From assembly GCF_900142755.1 (NCBI RefSeq), contig NZ_FRCA01000003.1, forward strand, positions 248,001-312,000: DNA of 64,000 bases. Direction: 5' to 3'. The position numbers were made by a program, and so were the translations under genes. Below, one piece after another: positions 42,893-52,070 of this stretch. A model generated the notes under the pieces. The model made no database searches and was not told where the DNA came from. It saw only the letters and a program-made list of their open reading frames with translations. The stretch comes from Halomonas cupida (GTDB lineage: Bacteria > Pseudomonadota > Gammaproteobacteria > Pseudomonadales > Halomonadaceae). Each line of letters opens with the position of its first letter. Position 1 is the stretch's first letter.

Positions 42893-45211
42893 ATGATGAC
42901 AGCCCCGACACCCTCTCGAGCGATGGCACAGCTCGAGGCCTGGCGACACAGGCTAGCGGCCAGTCGCTGGCGTGGCATGCTGTGGGTCTCGGGGGATGCG
43001 GCTTCGACCCTGAACGCCGCCCGCTGTCTGTTGGCCTCGCGCCGCTGGCGATCGCCCTTGTTTGTTGGCGAACAAGATATTGGCGAACAAGTTGCCTGTA
43101 AGCAGGAGGGGGGAGAGCAGGACATCGGCCAGTCCACGGTCATTGCTGAGCTCGGTGCATCGGGTTCGACGGTGACACAACTGAGCCGAGCCAAGGCCCG
43201 TACCCGGCTGGGAACCGAGCATGAGCTGGTCATCTACAATGCGGTCGGGCAGGGCGAGGGGCTGGATCCGGATGCCCTGGGTGCCGTAGCCGGTACGGTC
43301 ATGGCGGGAGGGCTACTGGTGCTGCTTACCGCCGACGATGGTGGACTCTCGCCGGATGCAGACTACCGACGCCTCGCCGCCCATCCATGGCGCAGCGACC
43401 AATTGAGTAGCCACTATCTGGCGCGTTGTCACCGTTTGCTCGTAAGCCTTGAAGGAGTCGCCCGCTGGCGCCTGGCGGACAGGGTGCTGGAAGTTCCGCC
43501 GTTGGATATTCCATCTCTGGATCTCCCTGAGTCGAGCATGGGGGCGGCATCGCCACAGGACGGCGAGTGCCTGAGCCAGGATCAGGCCGAGGCAGTCGCT
43601 CGACTGGTGCAGTTGCGTCGCCGACGCCCCCTGGTGCTGACGGCGGATCGCGGTCGTGGCAAGTCGGCGGCGCTGGGGATTGCCTGCGCCCGGATACTGG
43701 CCCGGGCCGAACAGCGCGGGGAGCGCGTCGAGGTGCTGCTGACTGCCCCCCGTCCAGCGGCGGTGGCAACGGTATTCGAGCACTTTTCTCGATTGAGCCC
43801 TGGGGCCAGACCGAGTCCCCGTGCACTGCACAGTGCCAAGTGCATGGAGGTGCCGGGTGGCGTACTGCGCTTTGTCGCGCCGGATGCGCTGTCGGCGATG
43901 ATCACCGAGGGTGAGGCGGGAGGGGCCGGTAGTGTGTTGCTGGTCGATGAAGCGGCCGCCATTCCGGCTGCCTTGCTGGGAGAGTGGCTGGCGGCCTTTC
44001 CACGTATCGCCTTCGCCACCACAGAGCATGGCTATGAGGGATCGGGGCGTGGCTTTGCACTTCGGTTTCGCCGCCGACTCGATGAGTTGACCCCTCAGTG
44101 GCAGGGCGTGCGGCTGGAAACGCCGGTACGCTGGGCTGCCGGTGATCCGCTGGAGGTGGTGATCAGTCGGCTGCTATTGCTGGATGCCGATGCTGTCGAG
44201 GTTGCTCCGTGGCAGGATGGCCAGATATCACTTGTGGAACCTGCGGGGCTGGCGGCGGATGAGTCGACTCTACGAGCCATCTTTGGGCTGCTGATCCAGG
44301 CCCACTACCGCACGACGCCAACGGATCTGCGTGCGCTGTTGGATGCACCGAGCGGTGCCGTGATGACGCTGGGCTCGCCGACCGCACCTGCAGGGGTTGT
44401 GGTCTGGAGCGATGAAGGTGGCTTTGATACTGCTCTGGCCGATCAGGTCGCCCTTGGACAGCGGCGTCCAAGAGGCCACCTGTTGGCTCAGTCGCTGGCT
44501 GTGCATGCCGGTGAGCGGGGGGCGCTGGAAGCGCGGGTGAGGCGAGTCACCCGAATTGCGGTGCACCCCGATGGGCGGCGTCAGGGTGCAGGCGCCCAAC
44601 TGCTGGGCGCTGCCTTCCACCGGGCCCAGGAGGAGGGCACGGACCTGCTGGGTGCCAGCTTCGGAGGTGACGCTGAGTTGCTGGCATTCTGGCGCAGCCA
44701 GGGGTATCGCGTGGTGCGACTCGGACTGACACGGGAAACCGCCACCGGTGAGCATGCCCTGATGGTACTCAAGGCCTGCAGCGAGCAGGGGGAGCGATTG
44801 CTGGAACGCCTCGAGGTTCGCTTTCAGCGTCTACTGCCGCGCCTGCTGGCGTTCGAGTTGAACGACCTGGCGCCACAGATGGTGCATGCCCTGCTTGTCG
44901 CTACGGCTCGCGAAGCGACTCTCGACGATGCCGACCATCGCGATGCAGAGGATATTGTCGGTGGGTACCGTGACCTGGCGCTGATGCGTCCGGCCATTCA
45001 ACAGCTGATTCAGGTGGCCGCGGGGGCCGAGCAACTGATGGAGGAGGATGCCTGGTTGGCGGCCTGGGCATTTCAAGGACGCAGTGATTCACAATTGGCC
45101 CATGCTCTGGGCCTCAATGGTCGCACCCGGGTCAAGCAATGGCTGCGCGACAGGGTCGGACGGGTGTTGGCAAGTGCTGTCGACCTTTCCATGGGCAACG
45201 GGCGAGGGTAG
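42893..45211 (+). CDS. tmcA: tRNA(Met) cytidine acetyltransferase
   Basis: Protein of 772 residues. TmcA makes N4-acetylcytidine at the wobble position of elongator tRNA-Met using ATP and acetyl-CoA. In order: an N-terminal DUF1726-like region, a helicase-like RNA module with Walker A LTADRGRGKSAALG near residue 245 and LVDEAAAIP (Walker B) near 350, a GNAT domain with RIAVHPDGRRQGAGAQLLGA near 560, and a C-terminal tRNA-binding part. A short internal repeat, GEQDIGEQ then GEQDIGQ, occurs near residue 60. GGAGG precedes two adjacent ATGs (42893, 42896). Confidence 0.93.
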   Translation: MMTAPTPSRAMAQLEAWRHRLAASRWRGMLWVSGDAASTLNAARCLLASRRWRSPLFVGEQDIGEQVACKQEGGEQDIGQSTVIAELGASGSTVTQLSRAKARTRLGTEHELVIYNAVGQGEGLDPDALGAVAGTVMAGGLLVLLTADDGGLSPDADYRRLAAHPWRSDQLSSHYLARCHRLLVSLEGVARWRLADRVLEVPPLDIPSLDLPESSMGAASPQDGECLSQDQAEAVARLVQLRRRRPLVLTADRGRGKSAALGIACARILARAEQRGERVEVLLTAPRPAAVATVFEHFSRLSPGARPSPRALHSAKCMEVPGGVLRFVAPDALSAMITEGEAGGAGSVLLVDEAAAIPAALLGEWLAAFPRIAFATTEHGYEGSGRGFALRFRRRLDELTPQWQGVRLETPVRWAAGDPLEVVISRLLLLDADAVEVAPWQDGQISLVEPAGLAADESTLRAIFGLLIQAHYRTTPTDLRALLDAPSGAVMTLGSPTAPAGVVVWSDEGGFDTALADQVALGQRRPRGHLLAQSLAVHAGERGALEARVRRVTRIAVHPDGRRQGAGAQLLGAAFHRAQEEGTDLLGASFGGDAELLAFWRSQGYRVVRLGLTRETATGEHALMVLKACSEQGERLLERLEVRFQRLLPRLLAFELNDLAPQMVHALLVATAREATLDDADHRDAEDIVGGYRDLALMRPAIQQLIQVAAGAEQLMEEDAWLAAWAFQGRSDSQLAHALGLNGRTRVKQWLRDRVGRVLASAVDLSMGNGRG

Positions 45212-45257
45212 AGTGCCTGCATCATTCCTGCACAGTCAGAACCGGAACACTCTCATC

Positions 45258-46724
45258 ATGAATGCGCATCTCGATACCCTGACACCGGCTGCCGTCTGGC
45301 GGCATTTCCGTACGCTCTGCAATACGCCACGGCCCTCTGGCCATGAAGCGGAACTGGTCGGCAAGCTGGAGCAGTGGGCCGATGCCAGAGGACTGGCCCA
45401 TGATCGTGATGGTTTCGGTAACCTGCGCATCAGCAAGCCGGCCACAGCTGGACACGAAAAGGCGCCTGGAGTGGTTCTGCAGGGCCATCTCGATATGGTC
45501 GCTCAGGCCAATGCTGACCATCCTCACGATTTTACCCGCGATCCGATCGACACCGAGATCCGTGATGGCTGGTTGACCGCGCGACACACGACCCTGGGCG
45601 CCGACAACGGCCTGGGGGTGGCAGCGGCTCTGGCGATCCTCGAGGAGGATGACCTGGTTCACGGTCCCATCGAGGCGCTGTTCACCCTCGAGGAGGAGAC
45701 CTCCATGGGCGGTGCCTTGAATCTGGCTGAGGATTGGCTGCAGGGCCGCCTGCTGCTCAACCTGGATTCCGAGGATCGTGGTCAGGTGTACATCGGGTGT
45801 GCTGGTGGTGCCGACGTCAAGGTCGAGGCCATGCTGCCCGAGGAGCCGCTGGCCGATGATGAGATGGCGCTGACCTTGAGCCTGACAGGGCTACGCGGTG
45901 GCCACTCGGGCATCGATATCCACAAGGGACTGGGCAACGCCAACCGTTTGCTGGTGCGTGTGCTGCGTGCCCTGGATGACTGTCATATTCGGTTGGTCGA
46001 GTATCGTGGCGGCACCCTACGTAATGCCCTGCCGCGGGAGGCGTTTGCCGTGCTGGTGGTGCCGGAAGCCGAGGTGACTGCTGCCGAGTCCCGTGTCGAG
46101 GCCCTGCAGCAGGTACTGCGCAAGGAGCTGGCGGGAGCCGATGATGGCCTGTCGCTTGAGTTGAAACGTGCTGCCGAGGCGCCGGAACAGGCGCTGTCGC
46201 GGCATGCCACTCATCTGCTGGTGGCGGCATTGCATGCGGCGCCCTGCGGTGTCGAGCGCATGAGCGTAGAAGTGCCCGGCGTGGTCGAGACCTCCAATAA
46301 TCTTGGTGTGGTCAACCTCGAGAACGGGCGCTTTCATCTCTGCGCGCTGGTACGTTCGCTGCGTGACTCTGCCACTCAGGACATGGCCGAGCGTTTCAGC
46401 GCCCTGTTCGAATTGATTGGTGCCCAGACCCGTGTCGAGAATGGCTACCCTGGCTGGACGCCTCGGCCCGACAGCGATCTACTCAAGCGTTTCTGCGAAC
46501 TGCACCGCCAGCGGCTCGGCACCGACCCGGAAATCAAGGTGATCCATGCAGGTCTCGAGTGCGGCATCCTCGGCGGTAAGTATCCTCATCTGGACATGAT
46601 CTCCTTCGGACCATTGATTCGTGGCGCTCACTCGCCGGATGAGCGTGTCGAGATCGACTCGGTGGAAGAGTTCTATGGCCTGTTGCAGGCACTGATCAGC
46701 GATCTGGCTGACACACGGAGTTGA
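45258..46724 (+). CDS. pepD: Aminoacyl-histidine dipeptidase (peptidase D, M20C)
   Basis: From ATG 45258 (MNAHLDTLTPAAVWRHF), 488 residues; the frame is open further upstream inside tmcA but is not conserved there. Zinc ligands are visible in VVLQGHLDMVAQ, TLGADNGLGVA and LEEETSMGGA (with the catalytic Glu) and NLDSED. GLRGGHSGIDIHKG marks the dimerisation/lid domain. It hydrolyses Xaa-His dipeptides such as carnosine and other dipeptides in the cytoplasm. It begins 46 bases after tmcA and ends one base before rmuC. Confidence 0.93.
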   Translation: MNAHLDTLTPAAVWRHFRTLCNTPRPSGHEAELVGKLEQWADARGLAHDRDGFGNLRISKPATAGHEKAPGVVLQGHLDMVAQANADHPHDFTRDPIDTEIRDGWLTARHTTLGADNGLGVAAALAILEEDDLVHGPIEALFTLEEETSMGGALNLAEDWLQGRLLLNLDSEDRGQVYIGCAGGADVKVEAMLPEEPLADDEMALTLSLTGLRGGHSGIDIHKGLGNANRLLVRVLRALDDCHIRLVEYRGGTLRNALPREAFAVLVVPEAEVTAAESRVEALQQVLRKELAGADDGLSLELKRAAEAPEQALSRHATHLLVAALHAAPCGVERMSVEVPGVVETSNNLGVVNLENGRFHLCALVRSLRDSATQDMAERFSALFELIGAQTRVENGYPGWTPRPDSDLLKRFCELHRQRLGTDPEIKVIHAGLECGILGGKYPHLDMISFGPLIRGAHSPDERVEIDSVEEFYGLLQALISDLADTRS

Positions 46725-46725
46725 T

Positions 46726-48138
46726 GTGACGCTGGCACAGCACTTCGAACGTATCATCAGCGAGCCGGCCAGTCTTGCCCTTGCCATCGGACTGATGCTG
46801 GTCAGCGGCCTGCTGGTGTATACCCGCAAACGCCTGCGTCAGACAATGGCGGAAGTCGAGCAGCAGCGCCAGCGGCTCAGTGAGCGTGACAACCAGACAC
46901 GCCAACTGGAACAGGAACTGACCGTCAGCGATTCGCAGTTGGATGCCAGCCGTGAGCAGGCTCAGGCGTTGCAGGTGTCGCTGGAGGATCTGCGCGAGCG
47001 TCTGAGTCAGGCTCGTGAGCATAATGCACGGCTGGAAACCGAGCGAGTGCAGATGAGTGAGCGACACCGGGAGCAGTTGGCGCTGATCGAGGACTCTCGC
47101 GAGCGACTCAAGACGGAGTTTCGACAACTGGCCGGGCAGATCTTTGAAGAGCGTCAGCGGAACTGGCAGGCACAGAGCCGTGAAGGACTGGAAAACCTGC
47201 TGCAGCCCTTCCGTGAGCAGGTCGATCAGTTCCGGCGTCGTGTCGAGGACCTGAGCGGGCAGCAGAGCCGCGACAGTATCTCGCTCAAGTCCCAGATCGA
47301 ACAACTGGCCAATCTCAATGCGCGGCTGGGTGATGAAGCGGCTGGCCTGGCGCGTGCTCTCAAGGGTGATCAGAAGAGTCAGGGCGGTTGGGGCGAGCTG
47401 ATGCTCGAGACGGTGCTGGAGCGCAGTGGCCTGCGGCGGGATATCGAATATCGCCGCGAGGTGTCCATCGATGGCGACAAGGGACGGCAGCGACCCGATG
47501 CGGTGATCTATCTTCCCGAGGATCGCCACCTGGTTATCGACGCCAAGGTCTCACTGACTGCCTGGACTCGGGTGGTCAATGCCGAGGATGAGGTGGAGCG
47601 CGAAACCGCCATGGCGGCACACCTGCAATCACTGCGCAGTCATGTTCGTGGGCTCGCCGCCCGTGACTACCCAGCGTTGCCGGGGCTCAACACCCCCGAC
47701 TTCGTATTCCTGTTCATCCCTGTGGAGCCCGCCTTTGCTGCTGCGTTCGAGCGTGATCCCTCACTGTTCCAGGAGGCGTTTGATCGTCATGTGGTGGTGG
47801 TGACACCTACCACGTTGCTGGCCAGTCTGCGGACGGTGTCGGGGCTGTGGAGCATGGAAAGGCAGAACGAGAATGCCCGGATCATTGTCTCTCGCGCCGA
47901 GCGGCTGCTGGCCAAGTTTTCCGGTTTCGTCAGCAGTATCGATGAAGTCGGGAAGCACCTCGATCGAGCCCGTGACAGCCACCAGCAAGCGATGAATCGC
48001 CTGTCTCAGGGGCAGGGGAGCCTGGTCGCCCAGGCCATGGAGCTGGAACGCCTCGGAGCGCGGATGAAGAAACCACTGCCGGATGAACTGCGGCGCAATG
48101 CTGAAGGCAATGGGCTTGCAGGGCCGGACCAGGAGTGA
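46726..48138 (+). CDS. rmuC: DNA recombination protein RmuC
   Basis: GTG start at 46726, one base after the pepD stop, 470 residues. The N-terminus has one membrane segment (ASLALAIGLMLVSGLLVY), then a long coiled coil rich in Gln, Glu and Arg up to about residue 200. The conserved nuclease-like core follows: GGWGELMLETVLERSGL, RPDAVIYLPEDRHLVIDAKVSLTAW (PD-(D/E)xK-like, with DAK) and VVVVTPTTLLASLRTV. RmuC limits recombination between short inverted repeats, probably at the membrane. Confidence 0.92.
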   Translation: MTLAQHFERIISEPASLALAIGLMLVSGLLVYTRKRLRQTMAEVEQQRQRLSERDNQTRQLEQELTVSDSQLDASREQAQALQVSLEDLRERLSQAREHNARLETERVQMSERHREQLALIEDSRERLKTEFRQLAGQIFEERQRNWQAQSREGLENLLQPFREQVDQFRRRVEDLSGQQSRDSISLKSQIEQLANLNARLGDEAAGLARALKGDQKSQGGWGELMLETVLERSGLRRDIEYRREVSIDGDKGRQRPDAVIYLPEDRHLVIDAKVSLTAWTRVVNAEDEVERETAMAAHLQSLRSHVRGLAARDYPALPGLNTPDFVFLFIPVEPAFAAAFERDPSLFQEAFDRHVVVVTPTTLLASLRTVSGLWSMERQNENARIIVSRAERLLAKFSGFVSSIDEVGKHLDRARDSHQQAMNRLSQGQGSLVAQAMELERLGARMKKPLPDELRRNAEGNGLAGPDQE

Positions 48139-48147
48139 CGTTTGTTT

Positions 48148-48168
48148 CGGGCGTCTCGCGCCCGTTTT
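48148..48168 (+). terminator. Terminator after rmuC
   Basis: CGGGCG (48148-48153), loop TCTCG, CGCCCG (48159-48164), then TTTT. It begins ten bases after the rmuC stop and closes the tmcA-pepD-rmuC run. Confidence 0.85.
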
Positions 48169-48274
48169 CAGTGCTATTGCCGGAAGTTGATATCTATATG
48201 GCTTGAAATGATTGTATGGAATAAAAAACATATCTTATATTCCGTAGGGTGATTTCAAGGATGGATAGGTAACC

Positions 48275-49216
48275 ATGAACCTGCAACAGCTGCGTATCGT
48301 GCGTGAGACGGTCCGTCAGGGTTTCAACCTGACGGCGGCCTCCAACGCTCTGTTCACTTCGCAGTCCGGTGCCAGCAAGCATATCCGTGATCTTGAAGGA
48401 GAGCTTGGCGTTGAGCTCTTCGAGCGGCGCGGCAAGCGGATCCTTGGGCTCACCCTGGCCGGTGGAGAGCTGATCGAAGTGGTCGAGCGGATTCTGCTGG
48501 ATGTGGAAAACCTCCGACGCTCCGCCGATCAACTGGCGCATGAGGACAGGGGGAACCTGTCGATTGCGACGACGCATACACAGGCGCGTTATGCGCTGCC
48601 GCCGATCATCGCCCGCTTCAAGCAGGTCTTTCCCGGTGTTCATCTGGAGCTGCATCAATGCAATCCTGGTGAGATCGTGTCGTTGCTCAGGACGGGTAGA
48701 GTGGATATCGGCATTGCCACCGAGGCGCTCCATGAACACGGGCAGCTGTTTGCGTGCTTTCCCCTCTATCACTGGCATCACAGTGTGATCGTGCCGGAGG
48801 GGCACCCACTGGATATCGATGTGCCGCTGACCCTGGGCAGAATTGCCGAGTATCCGATTGTCACCTATCACGAAGGAGTTACCGGGCGTGCCCGAATCGA
48901 TGAAGCCTTCGCGGCGGCGGATCTGGTTCCGGATATCGTATTGACGGCACTGGATGCCGATGTCATCAAGACCTATGCCGAGCTGGGGTTGGGGGTTGGA
49001 CTGGTGGCTTCCATGGCCTATCAGGAGAAGCGAGATCAGGGGCTGTCACTACTCGATACTGGAGACCTTTTCCCCCGCAACACGACGTATCTCGCCCTTC
49101 GCCGCGGGCACTTTCTACGCAGTTATGCCTATCAGTTCATTCAGCTCTGCAATGGTGAGCTGGATATGGATTCTGTGCAGAAGGTTCTAGCGGACGGCAA
49201 CTCCTTTCAGCGATAA
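48275..49216 (+). CDS. cysB: CysB-type LysR transcriptional regulator
   Basis: Protein of 313 residues, close to the CysB/Cbl length. The winged helix (MNLQQLRIVRETVRQGFNLT with AASNALFTSQSGASKHIRDL) and ATTHTQARYALPPII are hallmarks of the CysB group, which regulates sulfur assimilation and sulfonate use in response to O- or N-acetylserine. It is monocistronic: a terminator lies before and after it. It could be a paralogue such as Cbl; local context does not distinguish these. Confidence 0.82.
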   Translation: MNLQQLRIVRETVRQGFNLTAASNALFTSQSGASKHIRDLEGELGVELFERRGKRILGLTLAGGELIEVVERILLDVENLRRSADQLAHEDRGNLSIATTHTQARYALPPIIARFKQVFPGVHLELHQCNPGEIVSLLRTGRVDIGIATEALHEHGQLFACFPLYHWHHSVIVPEGHPLDIDVPLTLGRIAEYPIVTYHEGVTGRARIDEAFAAADLVPDIVLTALDADVIKTYAELGLGVGLVASMAYQEKRDQGLSLLDTGDLFPRNTTYLALRRGHFLRSYAYQFIQLCNGELDMDSVQKVLADGNSFQR

Positions 49217-49246
49217 ATGATGTTAAAGATCTTGAATAAAGAAGAG

Positions 49247-49294
49247 CTCCCTGCGATAACCCCGGAAGAATCATGCAGGTGTTATCGCGGGGAG
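49247..49294 (+). terminator. Hairpin after the CysB-type gene
   Basis: GCGATAAC (49253-49260) pairs with GTTATCGC (49281-49288), extended by CTCC (49247-49250) and GGAG (49291-49294). No T-run follows, so termination may be only partial. Confidence 0.55.
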
Positions 49295-49307
49295 GGCGCT
49301 GGTTCGA

Positions 49308-49520
49308 TTAAACAAGGCGCATCAGAGTCTTTTGAATAGTGTCGGAAACCGCTGAGTCGCTACCATCAACTGACGGAGATAATGTGGTGTTCCTCGTCTC
49401 TTCGACTATGGCTGCATGCTCGGATTCCAATATCAGAACCCGTCTAGCCAGTGCATAACGGCTTTCGCTTTCGGCGAGTGTAGTTGCTTTCTCGTGCAGT
49501 TCGAAGTGGTTCATTTGCAT
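49308..49520 (-). CDS. Small hypothetical protein
   Basis: An open frame of 70 residues starting MQMNHFELHEKATTLAESES, with AGGAG seven bases before the ATG, which favours real translation. It is predicted to be soluble, mostly helical in the first 45 residues and polar at the end. No family recognised. The frame lacks a strong codon signature and it stands alone, so it could be spurious. Confidence 0.4.
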   Translation of the reverse strand: MQMNHFELHEKATTLAESESRYALARRVLILESEHAAIVEETRNTTLSPSVDGSDSAVSDTIQKTLMRLV

Positions 49521-49908
49521 GTCTCCTCGGATATGGTGCCTGAAGGATTTCTTTCTTTTCTCGATGTTGTCATTGGCTGGTGTGTTTTTATCCTGGCATG
49601 ATTTTTCTGGGTTTCTTAGGCACTATTTATGCAATGAAAATCATCGAAAATGATATGCGAGCAGAGGGAAGAAGCGTAAGACGAGAGGCGGTACAGAGAA
49701 GAGTCTGCGATATCTACAGTCGATGTGTGTAATGCCCTGCAACGAATATTGATTCAGTCGTCGACCATCCGCTCGGCGGCACGGGAGCTACGGGAGAATA
49801 GTGGGTAGGACAAGGCGAGGCAGTCTGAGTAGCGCTGATTGTGTCTCGAATCATCGATGGGATATCAGGTGTTGCGACCTGGGTATTGCGAAAGAGCGGG
49901 AATGAAAC
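49521..49908. other. Intergenic region between the small gene and dps
   Basis: About 390 bases without a supported gene. It begins with the ribosome site of the small minus-strand gene and is A/T-rich up to about 49700, likely promoter DNA, then becomes mixed in composition. I see no convincing hairpin, repeat or tRNA in it. Confidence 0.5.
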
Positions 49909-49933
49909 AAGGCCCGTCAGGGAGACGGGCCTT
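49909..49933 (-). terminator. Terminator of dps
   Basis: AAGGCCCGTC (49909-49918), loop AGGGA, GACGGGCCTT (49924-49933), a perfect 10-bp stem. On the minus strand it is followed by GTTTC. It starts 15 bases beyond the dps stop. Confidence 0.85.
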
Positions 49934-49947
49934 GGGTAGAGAAGCTT

Positions 49948-50421
49948 TCAGCCAAGCCAGGCGTTGAGCATCCAGATGGTCTTTTCCTGCTCGCGGATAT
50001 AGTCACCCACTTGAGAGGCGGTCCCCTCATCGTCGGCATCGGATGCCAGCGAGAGCAACTCGCGCTGCAGTTCGATCAGAGTCTGAAAGCCCGTCACCAC
50101 ACCACGGACACAGGCTTCGCCATCCTGGGTGTCCTTGTCTTCCTTGATGCGTGACAGCTCGATGTAGTCGCTGTAGGCGTGCACCGGTTTGTGGCCCAGG
50201 GTCAGGATACGTTCGGCAACTTCGTCGACCTTGAGCAACAGGTCAGTGTAGAACTCCTCGAACTTCTCATGCAGTTCGAAGAAGTTCGGGCCCTTCACGT
50301 TCCAGTGGTAGCCACGCACGTTCATGTAGAAGATCTGGTAGTTGGCCAGCAACTCGTTGAGCTTGCCTGCCAGATCACTGGCGCTGCCTTCGTGCAGGCC
50401 GATTGCGTTGGTATCGCTCAT
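49948..50421 (-). CDS. dps: Dps-family ferritin-like DNA-binding protein
   Basis: Protein of 157 residues, the usual Dps size. The ferroxidase-site residues are visible as YQIFYMNVRGYHWNVKGPNF (His) and LHEKFEEFYTD (Asp/Glu), with DEVAERILTLGHKPVH following, all characteristic of Dps. It forms a 12-mer that oxidises Fe2+ with H2O2 and stores iron, protecting DNA. The short acidic N-terminus lacks the Lys-rich tail of E. coli Dps, so DNA binding may be weak. It has its own terminator and stands alone. Confidence 0.9.
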   Translation of the reverse strand: MSDTNAIGLHEGSASDLAGKLNELLANYQIFYMNVRGYHWNVKGPNFFELHEKFEEFYTDLLLKVDEVAERILTLGHKPVHAYSDYIELSRIKEDKDTQDGEACVRGVVTGFQTLIELQRELLSLASDADDEGTASQVGDYIREQEKTIWMLNAWLG

Positions 50422-50601
50422 GCGGAACCTCCTTGATCGCGTAATCTGTCGCCATTCTATGGGGACGAGCGTGTCGAGGTAAGCAAATTTCCTCGATCAC
50501 CACTATAGCGGCAGTTGATGACATGACGGCGACGCAGACCTATTTCAAGCCCGGTGCAGTATGTGCAGCACCGGGAGGAGGTTTACGCGACGCTGGATGG
50601 C

Positions 50602-51738
50602 TCAGTTGCTGCTCGCCAGCACCAGGCGGATCAGGTTTTCAGTACGATCACGCAACAGGTCTGCACAACGGCTCAGCGCTTCGTCGAGGTCCATGGGGCC
50701 ATCGGCCAGGGTAAAGGCGGCACTGACGCCTTCTTCCAGCGCCGCCTGCCAGCCCGGAGCCATACGTCCGGCGAGTACGATCACCGGGACTCCCTGAGCG
50801 CGTGCGGCGCGGGAGATACCGATGGGGGTCTTGCCCGACAGGCTCTGGCCATCCAGTTGCCCCTCACCGGTGATCACCAGATCGGCACTCGTCAGGCGTT
50901 CCTCCATGCCGGCCTGTTCCATGATCATCTCGATACCCGGACGCATGCGTCCGCCGAGGAAGGCAGCCACGGCAAAGCCCATACCGCCGGCGGCACCTGC
51001 TCCGGGTTGATCACGCAGGTCTTGCCCGGTCACTTCTCGAGCCTGATCGGCCAATCGAGCCAGAGCGACGTCGAGGCGGGTGACATCGGCTTCACTGGCA
51101 CCTTTCTGCGGGCCGAAGATGGCACTGGCACCACGGTCACCGAGCAGCGGGTTGTCGACGTCCACCGCTGCTTCGACCTGTACATCGGCGAGGCGGGGGT
51201 CCAGGCCGTCGAGATCCAGTCGTGCAAGGCGCTCGAGCGCGGCGCCGCCGGGCTCCAATGGCTGGCCCGACTCATCGAGCAGGCGAGCACCCAGCGCCGT
51301 GAGCATTCCGGCACCGCCGTCATTGGTGGCACTGCCACCCAATGTAATCAGAAGACGCCGGGCACCGGCATCGAGTGCGGCGAGAATCAGCTCGCCCACG
51401 CCATGGGTTGTGCTGTGAAGTGCTGTGCGTTCCTCGCGACTCAGTGCCTGGAGGCCACTGGCCTCGGCCAGCTCGATATAGGCGGTGCCTGAGCTGGAAT
51501 GCCAGCCCCAGGCGGCTTCACAGGGGCGGCCCAGGGCGTCCTGAACTCTGGTACTGCGGCGCTCGGCACCGGTGGCGGCGAGCAGCGCATCAAGGCTGCC
51601 TTCGCCACCATCGGCCATGGGGCACTCATCAATCTCGATACTCGGGTCGGCACGTCGCGCGCCTTCGGCAATGGCACGGGCGGCCTCGCTGGCGGGCAGG
51701 GCATCCTTGAAGCTGTCTGGGCAGATAAGCAGTTTCAT
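50602..51738 (-). CDS. Glycerate kinase (GarK/GlxK family)
   Basis: Protein of 378 residues beginning MKLLICPDSFKDALPASEAA, the standard start of class-I glycerate kinases, with DECPMADGGEGSLDAL and LLITLGGSATNDGGAGML, both family signatures. It phosphorylates glycerate (usually to 2-phosphoglycerate) at the end of glyoxylate/glycerate or glucarate breakdown. No pathway partner is next to it, so its supply route is not shown by the window. Confidence 0.92.
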   Translation of the reverse strand: MKLLICPDSFKDALPASEAARAIAEGARRADPSIEIDECPMADGGEGSLDALLAATGAERRSTRVQDALGRPCEAAWGWHSSSGTAYIELAEASGLQALSREERTALHSTTHGVGELILAALDAGARRLLITLGGSATNDGGAGMLTALGARLLDESGQPLEPGGAALERLARLDLDGLDPRLADVQVEAAVDVDNPLLGDRGASAIFGPQKGASEADVTRLDVALARLADQAREVTGQDLRDQPGAGAAGGMGFAVAAFLGGRMRPGIEMIMEQAGMEERLTSADLVITGEGQLDGQSLSGKTPIGISRAARAQGVPVIVLAGRMAPGWQAALEEGVSAAFTLADGPMDLDEALSRCADLLRDRTENLIRLVLASSN

Positions 51739-51797
51739 GGGGAGTGGTCTCGTCCGGTTTGTTATCGTTGAAAGTCGATTATAGAGAGCATTTCATG

Positions 51798-51835
51798 GGA
51801 GGCCTGCTTCTGGAAAACAGGCCTCCGGTGTTTTT
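51798..51835 (+). terminator. Orphan terminator-like hairpin
   Basis: GGAGGCCTG (51798-51806), an 11-base loop, CAGGCCTCC (51818-51826), then GGTGTTTTT. The T-run is on the plus strand, where there is no upstream plus-strand gene for more than 2 kb. It lies in the 332-base region before the first lipoprotein of the metal-transport operon, which otherwise holds nothing clear. Confidence 0.65.
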
Positions 51836-52070
51836 GGAAAAAATTTCCACTTATTGTCAGTCTATCTGACCTGTCCTGGTATCGGCCAGTGCCAATTTGC
51901 CGTGGCCCCTGTTGCGCGTAAACTTCGGGAACAGCTTCGACAAGGCGAGGGATACTGTGTGCGGTGTACCTGAGCAGAGCACCGGTACTGCGGTCTGCCA
52001 GACACCGGGCCTGTCCCTGCGCTCGTCATTGTTCCTCAATCCGCTATCGAGGCGGGACAAGGAGATCGTC

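Noticed and set aside
42730..43233. Minus-strand frame of 167 codons at the start of tmcA
   Set aside because: It overlaps the well-supported tmcA start and shows no domain or ribosome site.
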